A DNA stretch of 60,000 nucleotides. Source: Hydractinia symbiolongicarpus (taxonomy: Eukaryota; Cnidaria; Hydrozoa; Anthoathecata; Hydractiniidae). The number at the start of each line of letters is the position of its first letter. The first letter of the stretch is position 1. Shown here piece after piece: positions 19,755 to 32,655 of this stretch. Both the position numbers and the translations under genes were made by a program. The notes below the pieces were generated by a model. The model saw nothing but the letters and a program-made list of their open reading frames with translations, was not told the origin of the DNA and made no database searches. The stretch covers positions 10,873,501 through 10,933,500 of the forward strand of contig NC_079886.1 in assembly GCF_029227915.1 (NCBI RefSeq), written 5' to 3'.

Positions 19755-22700
19755 TCACGATTGAAGTAAAATGTCATCCTTGACGGAGTCCGCTTGACGG
19801 CGTGTTTTTTCCACCGCAGATGTCAACAAGCTGCTACATTTTTTGTGAACATTGTGCATTTCGTCGTAAGGCTAAAAATAAAACAGTTGTTTTTTACGGA
19901 ATAATATATATTTACTGACGTGGCGACATGTCAAATTCGAAAATTCAATTTGACAGAATTAATCGTGCAATCTCCCGCTTTAGGCATTTTCTCACAAAAT
20001 AGCTTTATTGCCTCTTTAGGTTACTTTAAACACAATTATGTCAAAACTCTTTGCGGTACTTTCCCTTTACTAAGGTAATCATAACAGATCTTACAAATCA
20101 TCTATATACTTTAGACATACATGGTTAGTTCGGGACAACATCAATACGGAAATTAATCTCGATTATTGAAATAATTGAACTTTTCACCGGCCCTATGTTT
20201 TTAATAAGGAAGCATGGAAATCAAACTGAGAGATAAATTCTGCCATACTTAAGGCGTAAATGTGTTAGGCTTATACTGCTGTTCTATCTAGTCATACAAA
20301 AACTTTTTTGAAGAGTGACTTTTCAAAGTTTACCTAACAGGGGTCGAGCTTTATTTAATGGTATAGTTAGTTTTTTGAAAGATTGGCTATCCAAAATGCA
20401 ATTGTAAGGGAGGGGAGTACATGAAGTTGGTTTTTATATAATTCTGCTCCGCAAAATACTACATTATTACGTATTTAGCTCAAACACCATCCGGATTCAA
20501 GTTATATAGGTAATTCGGACCTTAAAAAATCATGAAATGTTTACCTTATAAGGTGGCGAAACACGATATATATATATACCTATTGACTATAGACAAGATA
20601 AGAGGAGATCACAGTAACTGCAAAAATAGCGATGATTCAAAAAAAAAGGCCATTCAAAAACATTCCTCGTACAGAAATATTTCTCGGGTTTTCAAGTGGG
20701 AAACAAATATAATAATCTAGGTTTCTTAGGTTACTTAACAACCCGGTTGCACCCTTTTTCTCGTGGGTACGTACCATGTTGACACAGCACAAAAATAATA
20801 GACGCTTCACACCTACCATAAGAAAAATCTGTGTTCTGTGTATCAACAGAAGAAGCAGTGCAACTGCAAGAAAGTACAAATCTTTAATCGATGCGTCTGA
20901 AAACAAGAAAAAAGCGTATCATAAAAAATGTAGTTAAAAAAGTTGATGACTGATCATTTTTAAAAGACACAAGCCTCCAACATGGCACAATGTGACATAT
21001 TAATGTTGTACCACACCTCTCATGGTAAAATAAAAAAAAAATCAGAATAAATGACTGCAAACCAAATATCGATTACATACAACAAATAAAAAAGATAACC
21101 AAAACAGAAAAACGTCATAACTGAAAATATTTGGTCTTGATTCACCAAATCCTAATGAAATTAGCACAAAATTCGTTCAGTCGCAAGACCAAACTTTTAT
21201 CAAGACAAAATAGCATAGATATTTTGAAACAAAAGCACATAAACCGATTACAATTCATAACAAACCTGCAAAGGAAATTATCTAGTAGTAAAAGGTCTCA
21301 AACATAGAATTTAAAATGCCTCTTGCACGCTCAATCAATTTTTGATGATTTATCAGGACTGATAACAAAGTAAAGCCTTACCAACTAAATGTTGCCACAA
21401 CAATTGAAGTTGATTTGTAAACAAATCTATCAAAGTAAGCCACGACTCTATGTTAAAGAGCGCCATCACTCCCTGACCGAGCATGAAGATTCCAAGGTAG
21501 GCTGAAATGCAATGTAAAATGTAAAAATGTAAAATAATATCAGCAAAAAGGTTTTACAGTATACGTGATAAGGTTACTTTGATAGAAATAAAGTTACAAG
21601 AAAAGAGTGCCAAAGAGAAGAAAGTGGAATTAATGTTTACAAATTTGCCTTAATTATATTCTGCATTCTTAGCAATAAGATCATATTTTCAAAATTTAAT
21701 TCGCTGATCTTTTCTACCACAAACAATTTCTTCCTTAATGTTGTGTAATGAACCTCACCTTTGTTGATTATCTTTAAAGGTAAAGTACGGACAATAAATT
21801 GCACCCATGTTTGGAAATTTATGATAAATGCATCAAGGGAGGAAGGTTGGTTTTGAGATATCAAGTCTACCATTGTACCAGCCAGTCTATAACATTTAAT
21901 TAGTCTTCGTAATAAAAGAATAGCATTGTGAATAACATATGGTTGTGATAAGATGCTGCGAAAATATCCTGTTATATTATAAACATTCGTACAAAATTTT
22001 GCATAGTAAAAATAATTCTATTTTAGGCGCATTTATTTATGCATTAAAATCTTTGTGCATAATTTGTGTAAGTTGTGCGTAATAACTTTTTTGTGTTTAC
22101 CCGCGAATTAGTATGAACAAACCCATACAGTCAAGGTCACAAGGGTTTTAAAAATTCTCATAATAAGCAACTCAATCATAATTTGAGTATTACAAAAAAT
22201 TCTTTGAGACGCACAGATAAACAAAATGCGAGCATGTGATCAAAAAAAATTACCTTCCAGCAAAATCAACACCTAATCTGGCATCACGACTTTGGTTAAA
22301 ACCAAAAATAATGAGTCTTGCAAATGCATTATTTTGTCTAGAAATAAAAGCGATAAACAATCTGAACCATGAAACAAAGAAGCATAAACTATATCAAACC
22401 ATGTCTTAGGATAGGCATATCTGGTTCATAGAATAATCTTGTCATTGAATGCAACATCACATACCTGAATATATAGACTATGTGGCGGAAAGTGTTTTTA
22501 CACTCCTTTTTAGTGCACACCTTTCTCTCCTTCGTTGATGTGTCATTATCAGTAACTGATTTTTGAACATAATATAATAAAGGGTCCCATTTAAATGCAT
22601 GATATTCTTGACCAGCTTTTGGTGCAATGTCTGTTTCATCAGAATAATGTTGAAGTGGGAGCTGCAAATTAGCACCATTCAACAAGTTCCATTTATAATA

Positions 22701-23096
22701 TTCTGCACTAACATTATCATTCACAAAGAACCTGTAAACAGTTTCTATTTTGTTCACATATCGGTCACCTTCTTCAGAATCAGCAGAGCTCTGCCATATG
22801 GCTTGTCCACACAATGTGTCTGTAAAGTTTGAGTTAAATCTTGGTATTCCATAATTTTGACAACTTTTTTCATTCTTTGTCCAACGACGTGTCTTAAGCA
22901 TCAAACTTTGGCCAAGTGGAAAGTAAGCAGCAGTCAAAAATATATCTGACAGTGGTGGAGGACGAACATCAATAAGAAGTATCACCACAACCATGCTTAA
23001 TGCTACTGCTACTGATACGCACAGTATTACCAGTCTCAAACTTGGTAAAGGATAAGGATCAGGTGGTGGAGGCGAGTATCTTCGTGCAATATGCAT
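19755..23096 (-). CDS. Uncharacterised multi-pass membrane protein, six exons, 386 residues
   Basis: Exons (high to low): 22465-23096, 22254-22337, 21759-21886, 21382-21501, 20817-20896, 19755-19871. All junctions are GT-AG and phases agree, ending in a TGA at 19755-19757. The short N-terminus is proline-rich (residues 8-18). A strong membrane segment follows at about 20-44. Next comes an outside-facing region to about residue 200 with several cysteines and Asn-glycosylation sites (NFT, NVS, NDT). The C-terminal half has hydrophobic segments near 283-300 and 327-348 and a charged tail. I do not recognise the family. The start at 23096 gives a sensible N-terminus before the membrane segment. 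It shares orientation with the collagen gene but shows no functional link. The exon structure and complete frame indicate a real, functional gene. Confidence 0.75.
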
Positions 23097-23198
23097 TACT
23101 TATAATCTATTTCTTGAAAATTTATTAAGAACAGATAAAATTACAAAATATTAAACAAAGAAATAGCATAATAACTATTCTTTTCTAGTAGTAGTACA

Positions 23199-24010
23199 CA
23201 ATCTTTAGTCAAAATATGTTAAGACAACGCAGCTAATTTTGAAAGTTCACCACCACAAGTAATTGCGTAGGCTATTTCTATATTTGATTCACACATTTTG
23301 AACTTGTCAATGTTTAGAGTTGACTTACATTAAGAACTAAAATTTTTGGCGGAAGAACTTCAGCTGAAAAACTTTCGGGCACAATTTTTTATTTCAGAGG
23401 AAAAATTTTCGGACAAGATTTATAAAGTCATAAAATGTATGGGTAAGTCTTTTGAATGAATTGTAATCAGATTTCAAGAGTAATGGTTACTGAAAGTGAC
23501 ACAAAAAGGTTAGAAGCATTTATAGTGTACATATATTCAATCAAGATCTAAAAAGGGTCTTCAGGATTCAACTTTATAGATAGAGCCTCAATCAAAGGGG
23601 AAAACAACAAAAATAATAAGTTCAAAATAATAGGTTCAAAAACTGCAGTTTTTATTGATTTTCTGATTACCCTATATATAATTTCTATGCACTAGTCCTG
23701 TTTTTTTCGGAAAAATTTTCAGATCACAAAAAATCCGAAAGTTTTCCGTCTGAAAATTTTTGTTCTTAATGTACTGTAGGATATTTGGTTAAGTCCAAAC
23801 TCTTAAAATGTGCTAATTGTTGCTAATGTAGGCATAATCATTTTTCACGAATTATGAGGCCTTTCTGGGCTCCGTCATGGGTTATTTACGTGTGCGGGCA
23901 TGTTCGAGAGTGTGATTAACTTTTCAACTCTGTTTGCCTGGCCTATGTGTGTGAAAAAGTAACGGATATAACGGATATGACTGAAATAACTGACATAACT
24001 GACATCAGCA
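23199..24010 (-). mobile_element. Second copy of the TA-type MITE family, itself interrupted
   Basis: The reverse strand matches the 4426-4847 element over most of its length, including CAATC at the 23199 end, ACTTGTGGTGGTGAAC, ACAAGTTC, TTAGCACA, GCCCGCACAC and GTTGAAAAGTT. The far end near 24010 is not well defined. It is split by the insertion at 23328-23771. It lies just upstream of the membrane-protein gene, 103 bases from its start codon. Confidence 0.6.
23328..23771. mobile_element. 444-bp MITE with TA target duplication nested in the previous element
   Basis: It starts CATTAAGAACTAAAATTTT and ends with the inverse (AAAATTTTTGTTCTTAATG). It is flanked by TA at 23326-23327 and 23772-23773. 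The homologous position in the copy at 4426-4847 is uninterrupted, so it serves as an empty site. No coding capacity. Confidence 0.75.
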
Positions 24011-24649
24011 TTGAATGGTGTTGTTTTGCAAAAAAGACTTTGTCTAAAGTTACCCACAGCATTTTCAGCATTTACATACTATGAAATAAATTTGACACAT
24101 TATAACATGAAACAGTGCCGGTGTAGTGCATGGCACCGTAACATCTTTTTTACAGAACAATACATGGGTAATACATTAAGTAATACAGGCCCCATTAGGA
24201 ATTTTTTTGAGAGCCTTACAGAGAGAAGGACAAATGTTTTCACTCAGAAAGAAAAACAATTTTATATAGTCCCAGATACCCAAAACATCTTCCCAATACT
24301 AATTCCTTGTAACATAAATCAAAATTTTAAATCATAAATTCAAATAATTTCATTGTTGCATTAAAAAAGAAAAGTGAAGTTTTGATATAACAAATACATG
24401 GTTATATATATAACAGGGAAAAATTAGTAAGATTTTTCAGGCCTAGTATAAGTATAAGTATAAGTAAGAGTTCATTTCCTGAGAACATAACTAATTACAA
24501 AAACAAAATGTTCTACTAAAAAAGGAACTTTAATTAGACAAATTGCTAAAAAACTTTAAGCAAGCTGGAGACCATCACACTAGTTAAATAACTGATCCAT
24601 GGATTAGTTATCCTTGTATTATATGATCATCATTATATGTTTAGAATTT
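24011..24649. other. Non-coding stretch with a short microsatellite
   Basis: No supported gene. A (AGTATA)n-type microsatellite lies around 24445-24468. The 108-residue open frame at 24011-24337 shows no domain and lacks gene-like features. Confidence 0.4.
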
Positions 24650-25240
24650 TCCATTATAAATAAATAAATACGCTAGACTGAAAAGACTATTTATGTCAAG
24701 TGGAGAGGTTTTGTTCAGAATTTGGTTAACTAGAGTTACATTACAGATTTTGGTGGTATCAAAAATATCAAGAAGGTTAAGATGCTTTAGTAGAGGTTTG
24801 GAGGGTTGATTAAAGTCAGCAAAGGTGATGAGCCAGACCGCTATTTTTTGGAGTTTAAAGATTTGATCAGTATGGATGTTATGGGTTATACACCAAACTT
24901 CGAAGGAATAAGAAGGTAAGGAAAAGAGTAGTATACAGAGAGGAGTATCTTTAAGGAAACATAGTGACGGAGTTTGGAAATTGCTCCATTACTTCTGGAA
25001 AGTTTGGTAGCTAAGTTTTTTATATGAAATGACTAATTTAAGTGAGAGTCGATAATAACCCCAAGATACTTAACACAAGTGGAAAAGTATAGTTTTTTGC
25101 CATTTAGTTTAAGTCTAACATCATAGCTGATTGATTTATTGGGATGCCTGAAAAGAATAACCTCGGTTTTGGCAACGTTAAGTGCAATTTTATTTGCATT
25201 TAACCGCTGGTATAGAAGTTTTAGATCAATATTTACTCTT
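24650..25240 (-). pseudogene. Decayed non-LTR reverse transcriptase (C-terminal part)
   Basis: On the minus strand, broken frames read LNVAKTEVILF, then KYLGVIIDSHLN, then RSNGAISKLRHYVSLKILLSVY, then AVWLITFADFNQPSKPLLKHL. This is the familiar region after the catalytic FADD motif in CR1/Jockey-type reverse transcriptases. Several in-frame stops and at least one frameshift are present. The FADD motif itself is not within this fragment. Confidence 0.65.
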
Positions 25241-25862
25241 TTCTTAATGGTTTACGAAGTTGTGAATAGTCATGAATAGCGTGGGATCGCACATGCGCGC
25301 CTCTTCACACACCTAAAAGAAACTTGGAAGTGCGATGTCTTTCACCCCTCAGGACATGTGTGGAGAGCGATTCACAAAATAGAAAATCAACAGTTTTTGA
25401 TAATGTTAAAATGAAAATTATTTGCAGTTGATAAGACTTTGAATTTGTACCATTTTGTACAACATTCTTTCATTTGTGCATGTCGCACAAATGAAGGAAT
25501 GTTGGCTCCTCAAAGAGAAACCCCCCACCCCTTTTGTCTAAAAATTTTAACATTCGTTATTCACAGAATGATTTACCTGAATAGGTTAGATTGGGAAATT
25601 CAGGGATAAATTTCAGAGATAAATTTCAGTTGGGAAATAGCTATTTAACGGCACAAGGGTCCCGATAAGCCACATACGCCATAAAAAGTGCGAGCGTTTT
25701 CGGGCGAGTTTGGTATTTGGAAAAAAAATCAAGTATTTGCCCGGAAAACCCCTGCCTTTATATATGCAGGCGTTTGCGGCTTATCGTCACCCTCTTTTAA
25801 CGGCTACTGACAAACCTGGATTACACCCTGCTGTGCTGATGTTAGCAACATTTTTGTGGCTA

Positions 25863-26211
25863 TAGATAGATAGATGTGCATATTTTACATGGCTAGCCTC
25901 ACAAAAATATTGAGGGATATACCCTGTCTATTATTTCCAGGAGAGGTCATGGCTTAGATGGAGAGTCCTAGTGTATTTAATGCTCATTTTGAGCTACGCA
26001 GACCCAATTAGGGCCAGTGCTCTACTAGACAACTCTCGGCAACATCCAAGGGTCCACACAGTGTGCTATCTTTCGAATTTCCCGCACATAGCTTGGGTTA
26101 ACCCGGGGCTACAGTAACATTCACTCGCTCATGTTGAATCGCCGTCAAGAGGAATCGAACCCCAGTCTCCTACACAGAGTACGAAAAATATAACCACTAA
26201 TCTATGGCACC
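25863..26211 (-). mobile_element. tRNA-derived SINE
   Basis: The minus strand begins with a tRNA-like head, GGTGCCATAGATTAGTGGTTA (A-box-like), followed about 40 bases later by GGTTCGATTCC, a perfect B box of an RNA polymerase III internal promoter. A unique body of about 270 bases follows, ending in a CATCTATCTATCTATAG tail at 25863-25876. A tRNA head, an unrelated body and a short simple-repeat tail define a SINE. The head lacks a credible cloverleaf anticodon arm, so it is not a working tRNA gene. Confidence 0.75.
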
Positions 26212-26282
26212 ACAATGCAATGAAGAAAGGAAAATCATCTAGCCAGTTTAGAGCCCACTAGAGCGCATGACCTGGTGTGTAT

Positions 26283-26420
26283 GTAGCTAGCTAGCTAGCT
26301 TATTTTATTTATTTATTTTACAGATTGGTTGAAATACTCCTTATAGCTAGCTATAGCTTAGCATCTGAGTAAAAGTCATATAGCTAGCTAGCTAGCTTAG
26401 CTAGCTATATAGCTATACAC
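26283..26420. repeat. TAGC microsatellite clusters
   Basis: Runs of (TAGC)n occur at about 26286-26300 and 26382-26415, with a (TTTA)n run between them. Because AGCTAGCT is self-complementary, the clusters can form cruciforms. Confidence 0.7.
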
Positions 26421-28939
26421 ACAAAACAAAAATATCGTTTATAGTTACAAGAAACAAGTTATCTGGCATTCAATATCTGTGTCCGCTTATACCACAGTTA
26501 CAGAGTCAAGGAAATGGAACTCAACCAAATATTTTTAATCGACAACATGATAAATTAACGTGTTTTCTTCCTCTACTTCTTCGTTCTTTTCTAGCATTGA
26601 CAGCTGCAATTATGGATTCAAAACAGTTCGACCCAGGCCCCCTCTATTAAAAAATAAGGGGGACAGAGAAGAAGGGATTTTAGTATCTAGTAAAAGTCCG
26701 CGTTATTTCGTCCCTGTACTTCTTTCCCGTGTTAAACAAAATGGCTTTTGTAAGCCTGTTTGTAACGTAACTACCACTACATTATCCGATCAAAGCAATT
26801 TGGAAACACGTATACAAACATCAGCATCGTCATTGTTCTTTGGGAAAGGATCTTAACATTATAGAAAAACGCAAAGCAGTTTTTTATTTCTATTTATCGA
26901 TAACATATGGCTGCTATCTGGTAATTTAAACCACGAAATTTGGGTGATGGATCTAAGTAAAGCCATGCTTTGTTAAAATCATATTTTATTTGCTGCAATT
27001 TATATACCCAGGGATAGCCTCTTCAGTTTCTATATTCATACTGTTATCATTGAGACGGGGGTTCTACTGCATGTTAAAGCTCCAATGTGAGCTACCAAGT
27101 CGTGCAAGCATAGCAACTAGACGACTCGACGAAATATATCATTACTATTCTCATACTGCAAGGTCACAAAGATTCACACTTCTCGTCTGTTATGACTGCC
27201 GAAAACGAAAACTCTCTAAACCATACCAGACAAGCTCTTTTTCTCCTTTGACCACCGTTTGCCATTAACATCAAACTTAGAAAAAGTCGAACGACAGCAA
27301 TTTTTAGGCTAAGAAAGTACACTTTTTTAATAAACATATAGATACCGTATCGTAATTATAATTACTGTATTTTTGACATATATAACACCATAATCAAAAT
27401 AAAGTCTTCTCTACTCGAATAAACGCTCAGGGTAATCCTACAATCCCCCAATAAATATAAACTGCTTTTTCCAGCTGCCCCTTATCCCCTAATTCAGAGT
27501 TGCTCCAAGCGACTCTTCACAGAGTCTCAACTTTGGGATGGGGGAGGGGGATCTTAGAACATAATGCCTTTGAAAATAACTTTATTGGGGGATCCATAAA
27601 CGCCACTTCCGACTGATTGCCTCACCCGAATAAAACGCCCAGGTCGGGTATTAAAAATAAATAAAAGCACAGGGATTATCTTTGATAAGTTTAAAATAAA
27701 AAACTGACTGTTAACTAGCGCCTTGAAAAAGAGTCTTACCGAAACGATGAAATGGAGACTCGCGAGATGAGTTAATGGCTGATAACAAAGTACAAGTTGA
27801 TCCAAATCTTTGCACTTGTTGTATTTAATTAATTTTCTGTCTTCCATGTTTTATATCCACGTAATTGACACATTCATTTTTATCACGCAAAAAGACATTT
27901 ACTGATATTACCCGGTATAAAATATTCTAACCGACTAGGTCCTAACGTCAGATTGACTGTTAGCGTACACTTTTTGGTGTGCGAGTCTTCCCAAAAAGAT
28001 ATTGCTAAAAACACTTCATTCTGTGTGAAAAATGATGTGGTAGAATGACAAAAATAGTATTAAGGCCCTTCACTACTCACTTGCATGTATAACAATTATA
28101 CTCTGACGCCCTTTTTTCAAAAAAATCGAAATCTCCAACACCTACTGTCGGCAACGTTGTTGAAATTGGTCACTGCCCGTAGGGAACACACGTATTGGTT
28201 TAGCCTTTCGTTGCAACGGTGGCGACGGTCTTTACGAAAATTTCATCACACTGGATTCGAGTTGCTTGAAATTGCTTACTCCACTGGAGAAAATTTGCAT
28301 GATAATCTTTCTGTTGATGATAAACAACTTGTGCACATCATCAAGCGAATGCATTTTATTTAAAAAAAGAACACCTCAGATTATTTAAGAATAGTCAATG
28401 AGATTTTTGAAGTATACAGAAGGTTTTAACAACCTTAAACACATTCCTTTAAAACTCCTATTGGAATAAAGAAATGCATACTCCCTGGGTCGACTCGCCC
28501 ATGCTTTGTGTCAGAGCTTTTTTGACTTTTTTTTCATCTTACTTAACTGCCTTTGCAGTTTTGAAACCAGCTAGGGTAGGGGGTCATTATAAGTACAGTA
28601 ACACTGCTTTGACACTTTTCAACGCAAAACCGTCGCTAAAAAAACAATCCACACCTTAAAAATATCTGTGACGTCACAGATTCTTTCGTACCTCAAATGA
28701 GTAAAAAAATCTGCTGACATCAGCAAAAATTAACCCATGCACGGCAACGCTTAAAAAACATCTGCGCATGCGCGAAAAACTTCAACGACATCTGACAAAT
28801 CCGAAAGTGCTATCATGCGCCAGTTGAGTAGGGGAAATTCCCTACTCAAAGTTCTGTCCACTTTAGAAAAAATCCGAAAGTCCAAAATGTGTATATAGTA
28901 AAGAGAATTGAGTTGGTTTAGGAATGCAATTAGCAAAGT
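26421..28939. other. Intergenic stretch without supported genes
   Basis: Open frames up to 98 codons (26560-26856, 26990-27268, 27554-27847, 28085-28363) show no domains, no splice-consistent partners and no codon pattern. A hairpin GAGTAGGG/CCCTACTC lies at about 28828-28849, near the left edge of the Polinton. Confidence 0.4.
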
Positions 28940-31931
28940 ATACAGCACTGTATCAGCGCCAGTAGTAACAACTCGCAACGCTCTTGCTGATCGATTGCAG
29001 AGTGTGCAGGATAGTGTTACTTTTTATTATAATAGGGCAAAGGAACAAATTTTGAGAGGGACAACGCTTTATGATGAGGTGTAACGGGAAGCACAGGAAG
29101 ACTACTACGGCACGGAGGACATACAAGGCAACCACACAGGTACTGAAGACATTGAGCATCTGTTTCCACAAAAAAATAAGAAAGTCACAGGTATTGAAGA
29201 TATCCAACATGGAGAATCAACAAAAATTTGAACCAACCACTAACGGATGCGATCATGCGAAAAATCACGCCTCATAGACATGCGCGTTAATGCTGTGTAG
29301 AGTTTCAGCTGTGATATTCACCAAGGTAGACGTGGTGTATCTTTATATCACAAAAGTAAGAGCTCCAGGTCGCAATCAAGCATCGCTGAAATCGAAGCTT
29401 TTATAGAACAATGTGAAATGAAGCGTCTTGATCTGGAAGATGATGAATTTTGGAGTAAGGCATATTTACCACCAGCCAGAACCACCGAGACCCCAGGAGC
29501 ATATGAAGGTAAAATCGTCTTCGATCATGTACAGATCAAGATTATAAGCACACGTGAGCCTCTGTTGGGGTGCGGACCCCTTCCAGATTGCCTGCGAAAG
29601 AAGAGGTGAGTCTACAGCTTAGATAAGGAAGATGAACGAACGGACAATTTATGCTTTTGGAGATGCCTTGCCGTACACTACTGTGTGGAGAGAAAGCAGC
29701 GCGAGAAGCATATCACGCAAGAATCCCTCAAACTAGCTCGCTAGTGCTATGAGGACTCCAAGCTAAAACATAATGATGTGCGTCCTACGAAGCTTGTAGA
29801 TTTCGAGGATATAGCGAGGCACTTCAAGATCAACATCAGAGTCTTTGAGCCCAAGACATACTCTGAAAAGGCACCACGGCGGCTCGTCTATGGGCAAAAA
29901 GCACACATCTACCGGTACTTTGTGGAGCAAATTGCCAAAGACGATAGCGAAAAGATCAATGTGGCAAAGAAAGACAACGACTACATGTCCCTTACAACCT
30001 CGAGGTTCAAATTTCTCGATATCAAGAATTTTCTTGTACCTGGCATGAGCTATGACAGTTGGTGCAAGTCTTTGGAATGTAAGCTTGAAAAGCTCGTGTT
30101 TCCATATGAATGGTTGTCAAACTACGACAAGTTGAGCCATGTCGGCCCCGTTGAGCACGAGGTCTTCCATAGTAGTCTTAGTGGAAAAAACACGCTATCT
30201 CCTGAAGAGTATGAAACATTTCGCGGAGAGTTTTACAAGCGAGGCTGCGTCACTATGATGGACTGGTTGCGCGAGTACAATCTAGCCGACGTGGAACCGT
30301 TCATTGAAGCCGTGGACAAGACAAGGCTACAGTATTACGACGATGACATAGACATTTTGAAGGATGCGGTAAGCATCCCAGGTGTGTCGATGCGCTACGT
30401 CTTGAACAAGTCTCTACGGCTGAGCCCCAAGTTAGAGCTCTACGCCCCAGGAGAGCCTTGTAAGCATAAGTGTAAAGAAGACTACTTCAACAAGAAGTGC
30501 AAGGCTTGCAATGAGGTTCAAGCATCATGCACAGAGTGCACGAAAAATGAGGCCTACGAGCTCTTGCAGACGGGGATGGTCGGTGGCCCCGCGATTGTAG
30601 GTACCACGAGAGGGACGTGATGGGTATCAGATCTCACATTTACAAGCAGCCAAACAAATGCAAGACCATTCTAGGGTACGACGCGAACATGCTCTACCTG
30701 AATACCCTGCTGGAAGACTTTCCGTGTGGGGAGGAAAAGATGATCAAGGTGCCTACACCGACATCGGCGCACAATCTCGAGATACTGACGCGAGGTGTTC
30801 AAAATGGATCGCTCTTCGGCTTTGCGCAAGTCGATATCGAGTTACCTCTGGAACTGTATGACAAATTCAGCGAGATGGCTCCGCTATTTGTGGTCAAGGA
30901 GATACCCGACAATCAAATCCATGAGCACATGCAAGAGTACTTGACAACTACGGGGCGCAAGCGTGTTTCAGGTACGTGTAAGCTACTAGGGTTGATGAAA
31001 GCTGAAAAGATCTTGTTGTATTCGCCCGTACTGAAATGGTACGTTGACCATGGATTGAAAGTGACTGCTTTTCACCAGTTCATCAAATACACTCGAGGTA
31101 AGCCATTTGCATGGTTTCCGAAAGAGATTGCGGATGCACGACGACAAGCAGATAAAGACCCTGACAAGCGTATTGCGGGAGATACAGCCAAGTTGAAGGG
31201 GAACTCGTTCTACGGCAAGATGATGGAAGATCTGGCGAGGCACGCGAGTACTATGTTTACCAGAGATGAAAGGAAGGTCGATGCAGCGATGAGATGCCCG
31301 TATCTACCTCGAAGACCTTGAAGAGATAGGAGATGCGTAAGAGATCAGAGAAGGTAAGCACAAGGTCAGTATCGATAGAGCTTACCAATGTGGTATAGCC
31401 GTCTATCAGCTGGCGAAGTTGTGCATGCTCGCATTCTACTATGACTTCCTGGACAAGTACGTAGACCGTCGAGACCTTGAGTATTGCTACATGGATACGG
31501 ACTCGGCGTATTTTGCCATCTCTGGAGAAGAGTTGCGAGATGTCGTACACCTTGAACTGCTCGACGAGTACGCCAAAGACGTGAAAAACTGGCTTGTCAC
31601 CGATAAGTACTCGAGTCGAACGGGAGGGATATTCAAAGCGGAATTCATCGGGTATCAGATGATTGCCCTGACAGCCAAGTGCTATTTCGTCGAAGGGAAA
31701 GAGGGAACAAAATTTTCGTGTAAAGGGATGTTAAAGAAGCAGAATGCGGTGACTTGGTCTAGGTACATGATCACGTTAAAGGGGAGTTTAGACACTGCGA
31801 AAAACGTAGGTTTCCGGGTGCACAACCAGGGGATAATCACGTACGAGCAGAACAAGCTGGGACTCTCACCGTTCTACGATAAGCGGAAGGTACTCGAGGA
31901 TGGTATACATACGGTGCCTTTGGAATTGTAA
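28940..31931 (+). pseudogene. polB: Protein-primed type B DNA polymerase of the Polinton, broken
   Basis: Replicates the element's DNA from a protein primer in this family. Pieces in order: an N-terminal region from about 28950 (ALADRLQSVQDSV) with several in-frame stops; a piece at 29418-29609 (AYLPPARTTE...LLGCGPLPDCLRKK) followed, in another frame, by DNLCFWRCLAVHY; an intact frame 29778-30620 containing a cysteine-rich cluster (CKHKCKEDY...CKACNE...CTEC); a frame 30617-31321 with palm motif A (GYDANMLYLNTL) and motif B (LKGNSFYGKM); and a frame 31419-31931 with motif C (YMDTDS). Frame changes occur near 30617 and between 31321 and 31419. The end at 31931 looks natural for the family. Described as a fossil; no intact enzyme is encoded. 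Confidence 0.82.
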
Positions 31932-32500
31932 GTCGCGTTGAATAGATTTGTGTTTTAAATTTTCTCACAACTTTGAGTCACGCCTCATCAGTATGAAGCG
32001 GTAGCAACAAGATCAAACTCATTTGCCTCATCTATTCAGAATTGATAAACATTTTTGAATAATCAAGAGGTTTTCTGTATGATGCGTAAATGAGCTAACC
32101 GGTTATTTTCACACAGGTAATACTCAAGGTGATACTGAATAGCTATATACGAAGCTCGATATATAGTAAACTTGTGGTAGCAGGCTTAGACTTGGCTGAA
32201 GGGTACGGATGTGCGGGCAAGACCATGCCTTACCTGTAGGCGGCTGTATCGCCCCGGTTTCTACCACACACTGTGCCAGTCGGGAATAATTGTGCCAAAT
32301 GCCGGTTAATAAAAAATGTCAATGTGCAGGAACGGCCTCTGAAAGTTTACACTTAAAAAGGTGTGTTCAATAATGCGTAGTACGGCACGACATTCTGTAT
32401 AGAGTATCAAGAGCAAGTGCGCTAAGCCTGCAAAGCAGGACAGCACTGAAAAATATCTCGGAGATGGAAAACAAAAGGCTCTGAGTGGGATACTCGCAGA
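31932..32500. other. Gap after the polymerase gene
   Basis: No supported frame. A weak 7-bp hairpin (CTATATA/TATATAG) lies at about 32143-32168. The stronger hairpin at 32507-32536 ends this stretch. Confidence 0.4.
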
Positions 32501-32506
32501 ATCAAA

Positions 32507-32536
32507 AACCCTCTGGGCTCAAACGCCCAGAGGGTT
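32507..32536 (+). terminator. Perfect 12-bp hairpin between polymerase and the next gene
   Basis: AACCCTCTGGGC, loop TCAAAC, GCCCAGAGGGTT. It lies about 575 bases after the polymerase stop and 120 bases before the next start codon. Interpreted as a possible transcript-end signal because similar hairpins follow other genes of this element. Confidence 0.5.
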
Positions 32537-32655
32537 CCCTTACGAGGGTTTTGTTTTGAAGAATAAACATTCTGAGCGAAATATGTTTTGGAATAATTCT
32601 TCCGTACGTCTTGATCGTGCTCTGCTTTTTGAGGTATAGAAAGCTTCTAATAAAG

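Noticed and set aside
26129-26211. tRNA gene
   Set aside because: A and B boxes are present but the anticodon and acceptor arms do not form; it is the head of a SINE.
26560-26856. 98-codon open frame
   Set aside because: No domain, low complexity (Ser/Phe-rich start), no splice partners; consistent with chance.
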